Counted from the stretch's first letter, positions 16,646 to 26,987 are shown. The stretch is 64,000 bases of DNA from an uncultured SAR92 cluster bacterium (GCA_902527245.1 CABZOI010000010.1:1-64000); one strand, 5' to 3'. Notes: generated by a model from the sequence alone, not told the origin. Made by a program: numbers and translations.

Positions 16646-18393
16646 GATTCGCTCTCAATATTTAGATTCAGCCTGCGTATCGTTTTAATCAGTGTGTCAT
16701 TTTTTGGATATTCTTTGTAACTGCCACTAATTACTTTGACGGCTTCTTCCCGTTTTTCTAATGACCAAAGTACCTCGCCTAGATGAGCTGCAATCTCAGC
16801 GTCTTTATTTAACTGATATGCACGTCGCAAAAAATAGAGTGCGTCCTGTATGTTACCAAGCTTAAAATGAGCCCAACCCAAACTATCAATGGTTGCAGGG
16901 TCTGAAGGGTTGAGATCGTAAGCTTTTTTAATTAAATCATATGCTTCATTTGTTCTATCGGTATAAATCAGCATGGAGTAACCCAGTGCATTTAAGGCAG
17001 TGGGATTCGAAAAATCTAATTCAAGTATGGATCTCAAATCAGCTTCCATCTTATTAAAAGTCTCCCTGCCGTCAGCTGACATAGAACGCATGTACAACAA
17101 ATTAACGTCTTTTGGAAATATAGAGAGGGCTTCTGTCAATAAATTATATGCCTCGTGTTTTTTATCTATTGATAAAAGAAGATTTGATTCGATTTGATAA
17201 AGATTCTTGGCATAATTTGGCTTTGTTTTTCTCTCTGAGTGTAGATATTTTATGACCTCATCATAGCTTGATGTTTCCGCAAAGAGAGTTATTAGTTTTT
17301 CTTGTGCCAATAGATATTTTTGGCCGCTTTCTACTTTTGAGTAATGAAGGATTGCTTTTGTTACATGACCCTCGCTCTCCGCTATGTTTCCTAAGTAGAA
17401 CTGAGTGTCATTCGATTTTTGAGAGTTATTTTTTATAGTTTTTAGTATAGCTTTGGCTGAATTTTCATTACCCTGTGATAAGTGTAAGAGAGCCAACATG
17501 TATGCGATGTTTGTATTATCAGGATCTAAATTACTAATTTTTTCGAATTCTGAAATGGCGAGCAACGGGTCTTCATTAGCTAGATACTCAGCATAACGAC
17601 GCATTAGGTTCAAATCATTGTTTTTTCTAGCAACAGCATTGGAAAGCAATGTAAGTGCTTTTTCCTTATCACCTATCCTGTTTAGAATTTGAGCTAAGAT
17701 TATTGTGGCTTGGCTATCATTTGGCTTTTCTAATAACGCTTTTCGCAGGAAATATTCTGCTTTTCTCTCATCCCCACTTTGGTTATACACAACTCCAGAC
17801 AGCAACATTTTTGAATATTTATTATCTTCGGATTCTGCAATATGCGAGATGCTTTTGATTATAGAATCGGGAGTATGTCCCATTATCTGTTGTTGGGAAA
17901 TTATAAAAAGTAGCGGATTGATGTCGCCAATATTATGATATATCCAGTATCCATGGGTCAGCGCATCTTTGGGGTTTTTTAAAAGCAAATAACTTTCAAT
18001 TTTTGCAATATGTGATGATGGATCTTCTGGATCTAATTTAAAAAGTAAATCACTCATTTCGGTAATAAACTCAAGATTTGCTGATGCTTTTGCGAGGCTG
18101 TAAGCATTGGCGACAATGGCTTTATCATTTTCAGATCTTGCTCGATCTATATATGTGTACAAAGCGTCATTCACATTTCCTCTCTTGAGGTTTAGATCAC
18201 CTGTAATTAGATCCCGAAGCACAAAAGTTTCTACAGGCTCTATGATTGAAGGCTCTGTATTTGTGGTTTGAATGGATTTGGTTGCAGATTGATTTGCTAA
18301 TGAATCATGATGCATCACATTATCTATGGAGAAGCAACTGGATAAAAGTGCGATATATGCCAGACCAAAAAAGATTTTTATTCGTACTTTCAT
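16642..18393 (-). CDS. TPR outer-membrane lipoprotein, LbcA-like
   Basis: 583 residues. The lipoprotein signal ends in ALLSSC (Cys20), and the rest is tetratricopeptide-type helical repeats, clearest near the C-terminus (ALNALGYSML, SLGWAHFKLGNIQDALYFLRR). The place between hemA (divergent) and lolB is the same as that of the Pseudomonas TPR lipoprotein LbcA (PA4667). LbcA holds the periplasmic protease CtpA and its cell-wall hydrolase substrates. Equivalence here rests on position, length and architecture. No ctpA is in the window. Confidence 0.8.
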   Translation of the reverse strand: MKVRIKIFFGLAYIALLSSCFSIDNVMHHDSLANQSATKSIQTTNTEPSIIEPVETFVLRDLITGDLNLKRGNVNDALYTYIDRARSENDKAIVANAYSLAKASANLEFITEMSDLLFKLDPEDPSSHIAKIESYLLLKNPKDALTHGYWIYHNIGDINPLLFIISQQQIMGHTPDSIIKSISHIAESEDNKYSKMLLSGVVYNQSGDERKAEYFLRKALLEKPNDSQATIILAQILNRIGDKEKALTLLSNAVARKNNDLNLMRRYAEYLANEDPLLAISEFEKISNLDPDNTNIAYMLALLHLSQGNENSAKAILKTIKNNSQKSNDTQFYLGNIAESEGHVTKAILHYSKVESGQKYLLAQEKLITLFAETSSYDEVIKYLHSERKTKPNYAKNLYQIESNLLLSIDKKHEAYNLLTEALSIFPKDVNLLYMRSMSADGRETFNKMEADLRSILELDFSNPTALNALGYSMLIYTDRTNEAYDLIKKAYDLNPSDPATIDSLGWAHFKLGNIQDALYFLRRAYQLNKDAEIAAHLGEVLWSLEKREEAVKVISGSYKEYPKNDTLIKTIRRLNLNIESES

Positions 18394-18538
18394 TCTGCAA
18401 ATAAATTAATTAAATATTAGACGTGATACGGATTTTAGCAAAGATTAGATATTTTTAATTGGTTAGCCACATTTATCTTTTCAGTAGTGTAAAATTCACC
18501 GGGTCGCTTAAACGCTTTGACTATAGAAAATTAGAGAG

Positions 18539-19795
18539 ATGCTCACAGCTTTTGGTATAAATCACAGAACAGCCTCAGTAGATTTGAGAGGAAAATTATC
18601 ATTTTCCCCTGCATTGATGGAGAAGGTTCTTCAGGATGCTCAATCGATTCTCCACGTGAGAGAGATTACTATTTTGTCCACATGCAATCGAACCGAGATC
18701 TATTTGTATGGGGATGTGAGTGATCATCATCTTATTTCGTGGCTTGCGATGATAAAGGGGACAGAAATTAACAATCTATCAAATTGTTTTTACAGCTTTA
18801 AAGACGAGGATGCCATAACGCATATGATAGAGGTAGCGAGTGGAATGGATTCCTTGATTCTTGGGGAGCCACAAATATTCGGACAAATTAAGTCCGCTTT
18901 CTTGGTTGCTAAGGAAGCAGGGACTGTATTTAAAAATTTGGAAAATATATTTCAATTTGTTTTCTCGATTGCAAAAAGAGTAAGGTCCGAGACAGCAATA
19001 GGTAAAAATCCTGTATCTGTTGCCTCCGCATCAGTGAATTTAGCGTCAAAAATTTTTTCTAATTTAGAGGAGGCCCATGCTCTTGTTATTGGTGCGGGTG
19101 ATACGATTGAGCTTGTTGCAAAACACTTAGTTGAAAATGGCATAGGAAAATTAACTGTTGCTAACAGGACGTTAACAAAAGCTCGCAGTTTTAGCGAAAA
19201 TTTTTCTGCTGATATGATATTACTATCGGATATGCCAGATATGTTGGGGACTGTGGATATCTTAATCTCTAGCACAGCAAGTCAACTTCCGATACTTGGC
19301 AAAGGTGCAGTTGAAACAGCTTTAAAGAAGAGGAAATATAGGCCAATGTTTATGGTGGATATCGCCGTGCCGAGAGATATTGAGCCTCAGGTTGAAGAAT
19401 TATCTGATGTTTATTTATACACCGTTGACGATCTGGAAGACTTCATTGAGGATAATGTTAAAGCAAGAAATTCAGAAGCAAATATTGCACGAGTGATTAT
19501 TTCAGACGAGGTAAACCGTTGGAGTATCGAAAATCGGGGCCGATCAGTGGTAAGGACAATAAAAGAGTTTAGAACTAATGCAGAAAAAATAAGGGATGTT
19601 GAGATTAATCGCGCTTTAAATTCGCTCGAAAAAGGTAAAAGCGCAAGCGATGTTGTTGTGGAACTTGCCCGGAGCATAACGAATAAATTATTGCATGCTC
19701 CTACTAAAAATATAAAAAGGGCTGGTGAGGAAGGCAGGCATGACGCTATCGCCACCACAAAAGAACTATTCAATTTAACTGATAAAGAAAATTAA
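18539..19795 (+). CDS. hemA: Glutamyl-tRNA reductase
   Basis: First committed step of tetrapyrrole synthesis in this group: reduces Glu-tRNA to glutamate-1-semialdehyde with NADPH. 418 residues. GINHRTA (6-12) and the catalytic Cys49 in STCNRTEIY are present. The middle holds an NADPH-binding domain (VIGAGDTIELVAKHL, about 183) and the C-terminus a dimerisation helix (about 320-410). ATG follows AGAGAG. It leads hemA-prfA-prmC (45 bases to prfA) and is divergent from the TPR-lolB-ispE unit. Confidence 0.97.
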   Translation: MLTAFGINHRTASVDLRGKLSFSPALMEKVLQDAQSILHVREITILSTCNRTEIYLYGDVSDHHLISWLAMIKGTEINNLSNCFYSFKDEDAITHMIEVASGMDSLILGEPQIFGQIKSAFLVAKEAGTVFKNLENIFQFVFSIAKRVRSETAIGKNPVSVASASVNLASKIFSNLEEAHALVIGAGDTIELVAKHLVENGIGKLTVANRTLTKARSFSENFSADMILLSDMPDMLGTVDILISSTASQLPILGKGAVETALKKRKYRPMFMVDIAVPRDIEPQVEELSDVYLYTVDDLEDFIEDNVKARNSEANIARVIISDEVNRWSIENRGRSVVRTIKEFRTNAEKIRDVEINRALNSLEKGKSASDVVVELARSITNKLLHAPTKNIKRAGEEGRHDAIATTKELFNLTDKEN

Positions 19796-19840
19796 TCTGT
19801 ACTTTTTTCGAGGAAAGAAACAAAAAAAGTAGTAATTTTT

Positions 19841-20929
19841 ATGAAGGCTAGCATTGTATCCAAACTTGATGTGCTTGTTGATCGACATGAAGAATTAGGT
19901 ATGCTTTTGAGTGATCCCGGTGTAATTGCCGATCAAGACAAGTATAGATTATTCTCGACTGAATATTCTGAGCTCGAGCAATTAGTTTCTCAATATAAAG
20001 AGTTGCTCTCTAAAGAGGACGAGTTGGCCGAAATATTAGTTCTCTTGGAGGATACTGATCCTGAGATAAAATTATTGGCGAGTTCAGAAAAAACGAGGAT
20101 AGATCAAGATATTTCGCTGCTAGAAAAGACTATTGAGACTTTACTTCTGCCCCGAGACCCCAACGACACAAAAAATGTATTTTTAGAGATTCGAGCTGGA
20201 ACTGGTGGTGATGAGGCCGCCATATTTTCAGGTGATTTATTTCGAATGTACTCAAAGTATGCCGAGGCCTCAGGCTGGAAGGTGCAAGTATTGAGCAATA
20301 GTGATGGAGATCATGGCGGATACAAAGAAATAATTGCTCGAATCGAAGGGAAAAATGTTTACTCCAAATTAAAGTTTGAGTCAGGTGCACACAGAGTCCA
20401 ACGTGTTCCAGAGACAGAATCACAAGGAAGAGTGCACACATCAGCATGTACAGTTGCAATTTTGGCAGAGGCGGATCAAAAAGACGAGATAGAAATTAAC
20501 AAAAATGACTTGAGAATAGATACTTTTCGTGCCTCAGGAGCGGGTGGACAGCATGTTAACAAAACTGACTCAGCAATTAGAATAACCCATATCCCAAGTG
20601 GAATTGTTGTTGAGTGTCAAGATGAGCGATCCCAGCACAAAAATCGTGCCCGAGCTTTGAGTGTATTGCAATCAAAGTTAATAACAGCGAGAGATAATGA
20701 GGCTGAGGCGCAATTATCTCAACACAGAAAACTTTTGGTTGGAAGTGGTGATCGTTCGGAAAGAATAAGGACCTATAATTTCCCCCAAGGTAGATTGACT
20801 GATCACAGGATAAATCTGACGTTGTACAAACTCAATGAAATTATGGAAGGGGTCTTGCAAGAAGTCATTGATGCACTAAGCAATGAATTTCAAGCAGAGC
20901 AACTTCTTAATTTAGATGATCACTCTTAA
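19841..20929 (+). CDS. prfA: Peptide chain release factor 1
   Basis: Reads UAA and UAG stop codons and triggers peptide release. 362 residues, normal length. The universal GGQ is at 235-237 in [13 protein letters not shown]. The PxT-type stop-recognition region is near residue 185-190 ([13 protein letters not shown]), which is the RF1 form. The last base of its stop codon is the first base of prmC's ATG (TAATG), giving translational coupling to the enzyme that methylates its GGQ glutamine. Confidence 0.98.
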   Translation: MKASIVSKLDVLVDRHEELGMLLSDPGVIADQDKYRLFSTEYSELEQLVSQYKELLSKEDELAEILVLLEDTDPEIKLLASSEKTRIDQDISLLEKTIETLLLPRDPNDTKNVFLEIRAGTGGDEAAIFSGDLFRMYSKYAEASGWKVQVLSNSDGDHGGYKEIIARIEGKNVYSKLKFESGAHRVQRVPETESQGRVHTSACTVAILAEADQKDEIEINKNDLRIDTFRASGAGGQHVNKTDSAIRITHIPSGIVVECQDERSQHKNRARALSVLQSKLITARDNEAEAQLSQHRKLLVGSGDRSERIRTYNFPQGRLTDHRINLTLYKLNEIMEGVLQEVIDALSNEFQAEQLLNLDDHS

Positions 20930-21789
20930 TGCTCAATTCCATTGATAATATAATTCGTAGTTCAAAAGAAAATCCTACTTATGAATGTATTGTCGACTTC
21001 TCATTTGAAACAGAACTATTGTTATGCGAAGTGATAAATGTTGAGCGTAGTTGGCTGAAGGCAAATCCCAATTATATTTTATCAGATGAGCAGGAAATCA
21101 AATTCTCAAAACTCAAGCTTCGGCGTGAAAAAGGAGAGCCGATAGCATACATTATCGGTAATCGAGGTTTTTGGACTCTTGATTTAAAGGTTAATGAGAG
21201 TGTTTTAATACCTAGACCAGAATCTGAGTTAATTATTGAGCTATCGTTAGATTTACCCTTAACAAACAAAGCAGATGTCCTAGATCTTGGAACAGGATCG
21301 GGAGCATTAGCGTTGGCGTTAGCTTCTGAGCGAAAAGGGTGGAGTATCACTGGAACTGATGTCTCGATTGATGCTTTAAAGGTAGCAGAATTTAATAAGG
21401 AATATCACCGTTTGAATAATGTTGAATTTATAAAGAGTTTTTGGTTCGAAGAATTCGAAAAGAAATCTCCTGGTCAAAGTAAGTTTGACTTAATCGTCAG
21501 TAATCCGCCCTATCTTGGAAAGGATGATCCTCACCTGGACAAAGGTGATCTTAAATATGAGCCCAATATTGCATTAATTGCTGCGGAAAATGGTAAGGCT
21601 AACTTGGAAACAATTATCTTTTCAAGCGTTACGTTTTTAAGAGATCAAGGATGGTTACTGGTGGAGCATGGATTTGATCAAGCACCAATAGTAAGAAAGT
21701 TTTTCGGTGAGGCTGGCTTTAAGAAATGTCAAACCGTGAAGGACCTAAATAATCATGATCGGGTAACGATGGGTTTGCTTGAATTTTGA
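20929..21789 (+). CDS. prmC: Release factor glutamine methyltransferase
   Basis: SAM-dependent N5-methylation of the GGQ glutamine in RF1 and RF2. 286 residues. N-terminal helical substrate domain, SAM loop DLGTGSGALALALA (about 118-131) and the catalytic NPPY at 192-195. Start overlaps the prfA stop by one base. The 3' end overlaps the convergent MATE gene by 37 bases. Confidence 0.97.
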   Translation: MLNSIDNIIRSSKENPTYECIVDFSFETELLLCEVINVERSWLKANPNYILSDEQEIKFSKLKLRREKGEPIAYIIGNRGFWTLDLKVNESVLIPRPESELIIELSLDLPLTNKADVLDLGTGSGALALALASERKGWSITGTDVSIDALKVAEFNKEYHRLNNVEFIKSFWFEEFEKKSPGQSKFDLIVSNPPYLGKDDPHLDKGDLKYEPNIALIAAENGKANLETIIFSSVTFLRDQGWLLVEHGFDQAPIVRKFFGEAGFKKCQTVKDLNNHDRVTMGLLEF

Positions 21790-23159
21790 ATCATCAGATT
21801 TCGTATAGCCTTTTTTGATATAGCGTCCCATCTTACAAGTAGGCCTATACCAGCCAATATTACAGCTAATATGCATCCAATCCAAAATCCATAAACTCCT
21901 AAAGGCTCTATGATCCAGTTAGTCAAAGAAATCACATAAGCTATAGGAAATACGATTATCCAAAAAGCGAATATTTGAATCACTAACGGTATTTTAGCCT
22001 CTTTGTAACCCCTTAAAGCACCACTGCACGTCATTTGAAAGCAGTCAAATAAACCGAGTACAGCAGAGAAGATAAATAAATTTACAGCGATCAGCTGTAC
22101 TTGTTCATCATTGCTAAACAGTTCGGCGAATTTAAATCGAAACAAGATTTTCAGAAAGCTTAGTGTCAATGCAAATACAAAGACCAATTTAAATCCTGTT
22201 ATACATATTACTCTTGCATCTCTGGCATCTAATGAGCCTAATCGTTGCGAAACGAGTATCGTTAGGGCCTGTGCAATTCCCAAAGGAATCATAAAAGCGA
22301 GAGCATCGATATTGATTGTTATTGCATGAGCTGCAACGATATTAGCGCCGAGGTGTGCTATTAAAATAGGTATTATTGCAAAAAAACCAAATTCTGCCAG
22401 TAGGTTTAAAGATATCGGAATTCCTAGATTAAGCGTGCGTTTGATTTGATCAAATTTTGGTTTTTGGAAATTTGAAAATAAGTTTAATAACTTATTTCCT
22501 CTTGATAATTTCGCATAGAAAATCATTGCAATTAGTAAGAATGAGTATGCAAAAGTAGTTGCCCACGCTGCACCGATGCCACCCATATTTGGAGCGCCAA
22601 ATTTTCCGAATACTAACGTGTAATCGAGCAATGCATTTATTGCAAATGCTATGCAATTGAATATTAATATGGGCTTGGTATTTCCCATGCCTTCAAACGT
22701 TGTTCGAAAAACCAGAAAAACGGGTAGTACGAACGCAGTAATAAAATAGGGGAGAAGATAACCTGTAGCGATCTCAGCAACTTTTGCAGAGATAGATAAA
22801 TTTTTTAGGCTGTATATCCCGATAGAGAGAGCGATAATTATCAACACTGAAATTGGAATTGATAACCACAGACATTGTTGAAATTGATTTTTTACACTTG
22901 AGTATTTGGATGATCCCCAAAATTCTCCTATTATCGGACTATTTGCAACCATAAACCCAATCACAGTAAGGCTTATCATGTTCCAAATACTTATACTTAG
23001 TTGCACCGCTGCAAGGGTTTCAGCGTCTAATTGACCTGCCATGTATATATCAGTAACACCAATGCCAAGAATAGCAATTTGACTCACAATAAGTGGCATT
23101 GCAAGACTTAAAATTTCATTCGAATAACTCCAAAAATTTTTATTCTTTTTTTCTGACAA
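21753..23159 (-). CDS. MATE-family multidrug/toxin efflux transporter
   Basis: 468 residues, twelve predicted helices in two related halves. Near the N-terminus is SLAMPLIVSQIAILGIGVTDIYMAGQLD, a clear MATE/NorM signature. The second half repeats it (LNLGIPISLNLLAEFGFFAI). Such carriers export cationic compounds using Na+ or H+. Substrate and ion cannot be decided. Its 3' end overlaps prmC on the other strand. No regulator is adjacent. Confidence 0.92.
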   Translation of the reverse strand: MSEKKNKNFWSYSNEILSLAMPLIVSQIAILGIGVTDIYMAGQLDAETLAAVQLSISIWNMISLTVIGFMVANSPIIGEFWGSSKYSSVKNQFQQCLWLSIPISVLIIIALSIGIYSLKNLSISAKVAEIATGYLLPYFITAFVLPVFLVFRTTFEGMGNTKPILIFNCIAFAINALLDYTLVFGKFGAPNMGGIGAAWATTFAYSFLLIAMIFYAKLSRGNKLLNLFSNFQKPKFDQIKRTLNLGIPISLNLLAEFGFFAIIPILIAHLGANIVAAHAITINIDALAFMIPLGIAQALTILVSQRLGSLDARDARVICITGFKLVFVFALTLSFLKILFRFKFAELFSNDEQVQLIAVNLFIFSAVLGLFDCFQMTCSGALRGYKEAKIPLVIQIFAFWIIVFPIAYVISLTNWIIEPLGVYGFWIGCILAVILAGIGLLVRWDAISKKAIRNLMIQNSSKPIVTRS

Positions 23160-23313
23160 CGGATTACTCCCAGATTTACATAAAATTTTATTATTAAATC
23201 AGAGGCGAATGATTTAGTCCTATGATTAGGCGAGAAAATTGCACGCTAGCTAAGTTTAATGGTAAACGCATGTAAGCTAAAGTAGCATCTGTATCGTACT
23301 CTCAAATCAATGT

Positions 23314-23333
23314 TTGACTTAATTTGAAGTCAA
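23314..23333. promoter_or_regulatory. Perfect inverted repeat upstream of rhlB
   Basis: TTGACTT, six bases, AAGTCAA. It lies in the 223-base gap between the divergent MATE gene and rhlB, about 50 bases before the rhlB start. Each arm can also act as a -35 box (TTGACT), one per strand. It could be an operator for either gene; a chance repeat is possible. Confidence 0.35.
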
Positions 23334-23382
23334 CGAACGAATGTGTTTTCCTAGAGACCCATCAATTTTTGGATAGGCAATT

Positions 23383-24597
23383 TTGATATCTGATAAAGAG
23401 AAAGATGCTGATATAGCTCAAAATAAGCTCCGATTTGAAGACCTACCTCTGTCTCTAGAACTTATAAATGGAATCAAAGGAGCAAACTTTGAATTTTGTA
23501 CTCCAATTCAGGCGAGTTCATTACCGTTCTCTCTAAACGGTAGGGATGTGGTAGGTCAAGCTCAAACGGGTACTGGCAAGACAGCTGCTTTTCTAATAAC
23601 TATTATCGAAGATCTCCTAAGGCATCCTATCATTGATGAACATTATTTGGGTGAGGCAAGGGCGATTGTCCTTGCCCCTACAAGGGAGTTGGCTATCCAG
23701 ATAGGTGAAGATGCCAAAATATTAGCAAGGTTTACAAATCTAAATATTCATGTGCTGGTGGGTGGTGTGGATCCTGAAAGGCAGCTACGAGCGTTAGGTA
23801 GAAACCATTGTGATATTCTTATTGGGACTCCAGGTAGATTGCTTGATTTCTTGAGATCAAAAGATATTTTTTTGGATCGTTTAGAAATTCTAGTGATTGA
23901 TGAGGCAGACCGAATGTTAGATATGGGATTTATTCCTCAAGTAAGACAATTAATTAATCAAGCACCTAAACCAAAGTTACGCCAGTCACTCATGTTTTCT
24001 GCCACATTTTCGAAAGAGATAGAGAGGATGGTATCTACATGGACTGATAACCCAATAATTATCAGATCCGAGCCGAAAGACCTGACAACCAAAAATATTG
24101 ATCAAAAGATTTTTTTGACTGCGAGAGAGGAGAAATTTGATGTTTTATATAATCTACTGAGTAGCGAAGAGTTGAATAACGTAATTATTTTTGCCAATAG
24201 GAGAGATACTTGTCGATCCCTATACGAAAGATTGCGGGGACACAAATTTAAAGTAGGTTTATTGTCTGGTGAGGTGCCACAAAAGAAAAGAATCAAAACA
24301 CTCGAGCAATTTAAGAAAGGACAAATTAATTTAATGGTAGCTACCGATGTTGCAGGGCGTGGAATACATATTGACGGAGTAACGCATGTAATTAACTTTG
24401 AGCTTCCTGAGGAGCCCGAAGATTATGTTCATAGAATAGGAAGAACAGGTAGAGCAGGAGAGAAAGGAACCTCGATAAGCTTTGCATGTGAAGATGATGC
24501 TTTCTTGCTCGAACCAATTGAGGCACTTTTAAATGAGAAACTTTTGTGCACTTTGCCACCCGAGCATCTTTTTGAAAGAAGCCAAGAGAAAATTTGA
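23383..24597 (+). CDS. rhlB: DEAD-box RNA helicase, RhlB-like
   Basis: 404 residues. All helicase motifs are present in order: Q motif (FEFCTPIQASSLP, about 38), AQTGTGKT (about 65), PTRELA, GTPGR, DEAD (about 178), SAT, and the C-terminal RGIHIDGVTHVINFELPEEPEDYVHRIGRTGRAG block. The CTPIQA and HIDGVTHV wording is that of RhlB, the degradosome helicase, rather than RhlE or SrmB. It lacks the long basic C-terminal tail of the enteric protein. The only usable start is TTG at 23383 with a weak ribosome site, so the N-terminus is less certain. Confidence 0.88.
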   Translation: MISDKEKDADIAQNKLRFEDLPLSLELINGIKGANFEFCTPIQASSLPFSLNGRDVVGQAQTGTGKTAAFLITIIEDLLRHPIIDEHYLGEARAIVLAPTRELAIQIGEDAKILARFTNLNIHVLVGGVDPERQLRALGRNHCDILIGTPGRLLDFLRSKDIFLDRLEILVIDEADRMLDMGFIPQVRQLINQAPKPKLRQSLMFSATFSKEIERMVSTWTDNPIIIRSEPKDLTTKNIDQKIFLTAREEKFDVLYNLLSSEELNNVIIFANRRDTCRSLYERLRGHKFKVGLLSGEVPQKKRIKTLEQFKKGQINLMVATDVAGRGIHIDGVTHVINFELPEEPEDYVHRIGRTGRAGEKGTSISFACEDDAFLLEPIEALLNEKLLCTLPPEHLFERSQEKI

Positions 24598-24599
24598 CG

Positions 24600-25067
24600 T
24601 TATTGTTTGTGTGATTTAAGTAATCTTTGCTTATCGATATTCCATGCTCGTTCTTTCAAAACTCTTCTTTTATCTAAATTACTTTTCCCACGAGCTAACG
24701 CAAGCTGACACTTTACAAGATGCCTTTTCCAGTACATTGATAAGCAAACACAAGTAAGACCTTTCTGCTCTATATGGACTTTTATTTTTTTAATCTCATT
24801 TGTATTTAGTAGCAGTTTTCTCATTCTGGTTGGCGTCGATTTGTAGTGAGTGGATTTTGAGATTAATGGAGATATATTGACGTTGTGTAGCCATCCTTCA
24901 AAATCTTTAATTACAACAAAAGACTCGCGCAAAGATACCTGGCCTTCACGTAAACTTTTGACCTCCCATCCTTCCAAAACTAGACCCGCTTCAAATGTCT
25001 CGGTGAGTTCATAATCGAATTTAGCCTTTTTATTAGTAATTATGGTTTTTGACACTTGTTGGGACAT
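24600..25067 (-). CDS. smpB: SsrA-binding protein SmpB
   Basis: 155 residues, full length. Motifs LVLEGWEVKSLREG (about 29-42), LLLNTNEI and LSMYWKRHLVKC and the C-terminal basic tail with WNIDKQRLLK all fit. It binds tmRNA and places its tail in the stalled ribosome. A strong AAGGAG lies directly against the ATG at 25067 with no spacing; GTG at codon 5 (25055) is a possible alternative start. No tmRNA gene was found in the window. It begins the block that contains ratA, bamE and fur. Confidence 0.96.
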   Translation of the reverse strand: MSQQVSKTIITNKKAKFDYELTETFEAGLVLEGWEVKSLREGQVSLRESFVVIKDFEGWLHNVNISPLISKSTHYKSTPTRMRKLLLNTNEIKKIKVHIEQKGLTCVCLSMYWKRHLVKCQLALARGKSNLDKRRVLKERAWNIDKQRLLKSHKQ

Positions 25068-25162
25068 CTCCTTCCACTACAAATATTGGTTATCAACTGT
25101 ATTTATTGTAAAGGTGTTCTTTTATGAAAGGGAGTATTATGATGGATCTCGGAGGAAATAAC

Positions 25163-26539
25163 ATGACACTACAAAAAAAAGGCATGCATGGTGCTTGGGC
25201 AAGTCGATGGACTTTCATAATGGCAGCAACAGGCTCCGCAGTTGGTTTAGGTAACATGTGGAAATTCCCCTATGTAGCAGGAAGCAATGGTGGAGGTGCC
25301 TTTGTTATTATTTATCTTCTATGCATTCTAATGATAGGAGTTCCCGTTATGATGGCGGAGGTGATGATAGGTCGACAAGGCCGACAAAGTCCTATTAATT
25401 CAATGAAAGATTTAGTCAGTGAGCATCATATAAACAGAAGTTGGCTATCTATCGGTTGGTTGGGCGTTGTTGCTGGGCTCTTAATTTTATCTTTTTATGC
25501 GGTTATAGCAGGCTGGGCACTTAAATATATATTTTTATTAGCATCAGGAGATCTCCAAAGCGCCAGTGGAGAATCCGCAAGTGCGGTTTTTTCCAGTTTA
25601 CTTAGCGACCCACAGGGGTTGATCTTTTGGCAGACGATCTTTTTATTTTTATGCGTCATTGTTGTCATGGGAGGTGTAAAAAGAGGTCTGGGCTTAGCGG
25701 TTGAAATATTGATGCCGGTTTTATTTGTCGTAATACTCCTGCTTTTAATTTTTTGTATTTTTAACACAAATATGGCTGACTCGATCAAGTTCTTATTTAG
25801 TTTTAATTTTTCAGATCTCTCGGGAAGATCAATATTAGAGGCCATGGGCCAAGCATTTTTTACGTTGAGTATTGGTATGGGAGCAATAATGGCCTATGGG
25901 GCTTACATGCCGCAAGATGCGAGTATCGGTAAAACCGTTATGACTGTCGCTTTTTTTGATAGTCTAGTGGCGATAGTCTCAGGCTTAATAATATTTTCAA
26001 TTGTTTTTTCCACAGCAGGACTAGAACCGACGGCAGGACCCGGTTTAATGTTTATTAGCTTACCTATCGCTTTTGGAAACATGTCTGCAGGATTATTTGT
26101 AGGTGCTATATTTTTTATACTAGTCTCGATAGCCGCATGGAGCTCAGCAATTTCTCTCTTAGAGCCATCAGTGGCTTGGTTAATGGAAGAAAGGAATATG
26201 GGTAGAGTGCAAGCTAATATCTCTATTGCGGTAATTGCGTGGATTCTGGGCATTGGAAGTGTGCTTTCTTTTAACTATTGGCAGGAATATAAGTTGCTAG
26301 GTTTTACTTATTTCGATTTTTTAGATTTTTTAACTTCCAACATAATGCTTCCATTGACGGGTCTTTTAATTGCAGTTTTCGTTGGATATATCATTTCACC
26401 ACGGATTATAGATTCTCAGATGAATTCCAATACTAGGTGGAGGTCTAGTTGGATAACATTACTTAAATTTGTCGCCCCGATTGCGATTTTAATTGTTTTT
26501 GCCGTTGGGATTATAGATAAATTTGGCAATTTATCTTGA
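25163..26539 (+). CDS. Sodium-dependent SNF-family transporter
   Basis: 458 residues from the ATG at 25163, which has GGAGG 8 bases upstream. Earlier ATGs at 25124-25142 lack such a site. About twelve helices. The N-terminal signature WTFIMAATGSAVGLGNMWKFPYVAGSNGGGAF is the Na+-binding and substrate region of the LeuT/neurotransmitter:sodium symporter fold. It probably imports an amino acid, but the substrate is not readable. It is inserted between smpB and ratA, which are adjacent in relatives, and ends 7 bases before ratA, suggesting one transcript. Confidence 0.93.
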   Translation: MTLQKKGMHGAWASRWTFIMAATGSAVGLGNMWKFPYVAGSNGGGAFVIIYLLCILMIGVPVMMAEVMIGRQGRQSPINSMKDLVSEHHINRSWLSIGWLGVVAGLLILSFYAVIAGWALKYIFLLASGDLQSASGESASAVFSSLLSDPQGLIFWQTIFLFLCVIVVMGGVKRGLGLAVEILMPVLFVVILLLLIFCIFNTNMADSIKFLFSFNFSDLSGRSILEAMGQAFFTLSIGMGAIMAYGAYMPQDASIGKTVMTVAFFDSLVAIVSGLIIFSIVFSTAGLEPTAGPGLMFISLPIAFGNMSAGLFVGAIFFILVSIAAWSSAISLLEPSVAWLMEERNMGRVQANISIAVIAWILGIGSVLSFNYWQEYKLLGFTYFDFLDFLTSNIMLPLTGLLIAVFVGYIISPRIIDSQMNSNTRWRSSWITLLKFVAPIAILIVFAVGIIDKFGNLS

Positions 26540-26546
26540 GCTTTAA

Positions 26547-26987
26547 ATGAGTATAGTGAATCGGTCAGCGTATGTTCCGTACTCAGCGGAATGCGTCTAT
26601 AGTTTAGTAAATGACATAAAAAACTATCCTTGTTTTATAAATGGTTGCTCAAGTGCAAATATTCTTGAGGATTTGGATACTCACATGATAGCGTCTATAG
26701 GAATAAAAAAGGCTGGGGTAGCTTTTAAATTTACCACTAAAAATTTACTCGAATTCCCATCATCAATAGAGATGCATTTGGTGGAGGGGCCTTTTAAATA
26801 TTTGACTGGTTGTTGGAAATTTGAAGGGTTGAGCCAAAATGCATGTAAAGTCAATCTCACTATTGATTATGAGTTTAACAATAAAATATTAGGTGCAATA
26901 ACCTCAAAAATTTTTGATCAGATTGCAAATACACTTATCGATGATATTTGTGCACGCGCAGATACACTTTTTATGAAAGTTGAATGA
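26547..26987 (+). CDS. ratA: RatA-like START-domain protein
   Basis: 146 residues in one SRPBCC/START fold. VNRSAYVPYSAECVYSLVNDIKNYPCFINGC (3-33) is the family's N-terminal pattern. In E. coli RatA binds the 50S subunit and blocks subunit joining; in other bacteria and mitochondria relatives (Coq10) bind quinone. Which role applies here is unknown. Position next to smpB and convergent with bamE-fur agrees with the conserved cluster. The rnfH gene usually found directly after it is absent. Confidence 0.9.
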   Translation: MSIVNRSAYVPYSAECVYSLVNDIKNYPCFINGCSSANILEDLDTHMIASIGIKKAGVAFKFTTKNLLEFPSSIEMHLVEGPFKYLTGCWKFEGLSQNACKVNLTIDYEFNNKILGAITSKIFDQIANTLIDDICARADTLFMKVE

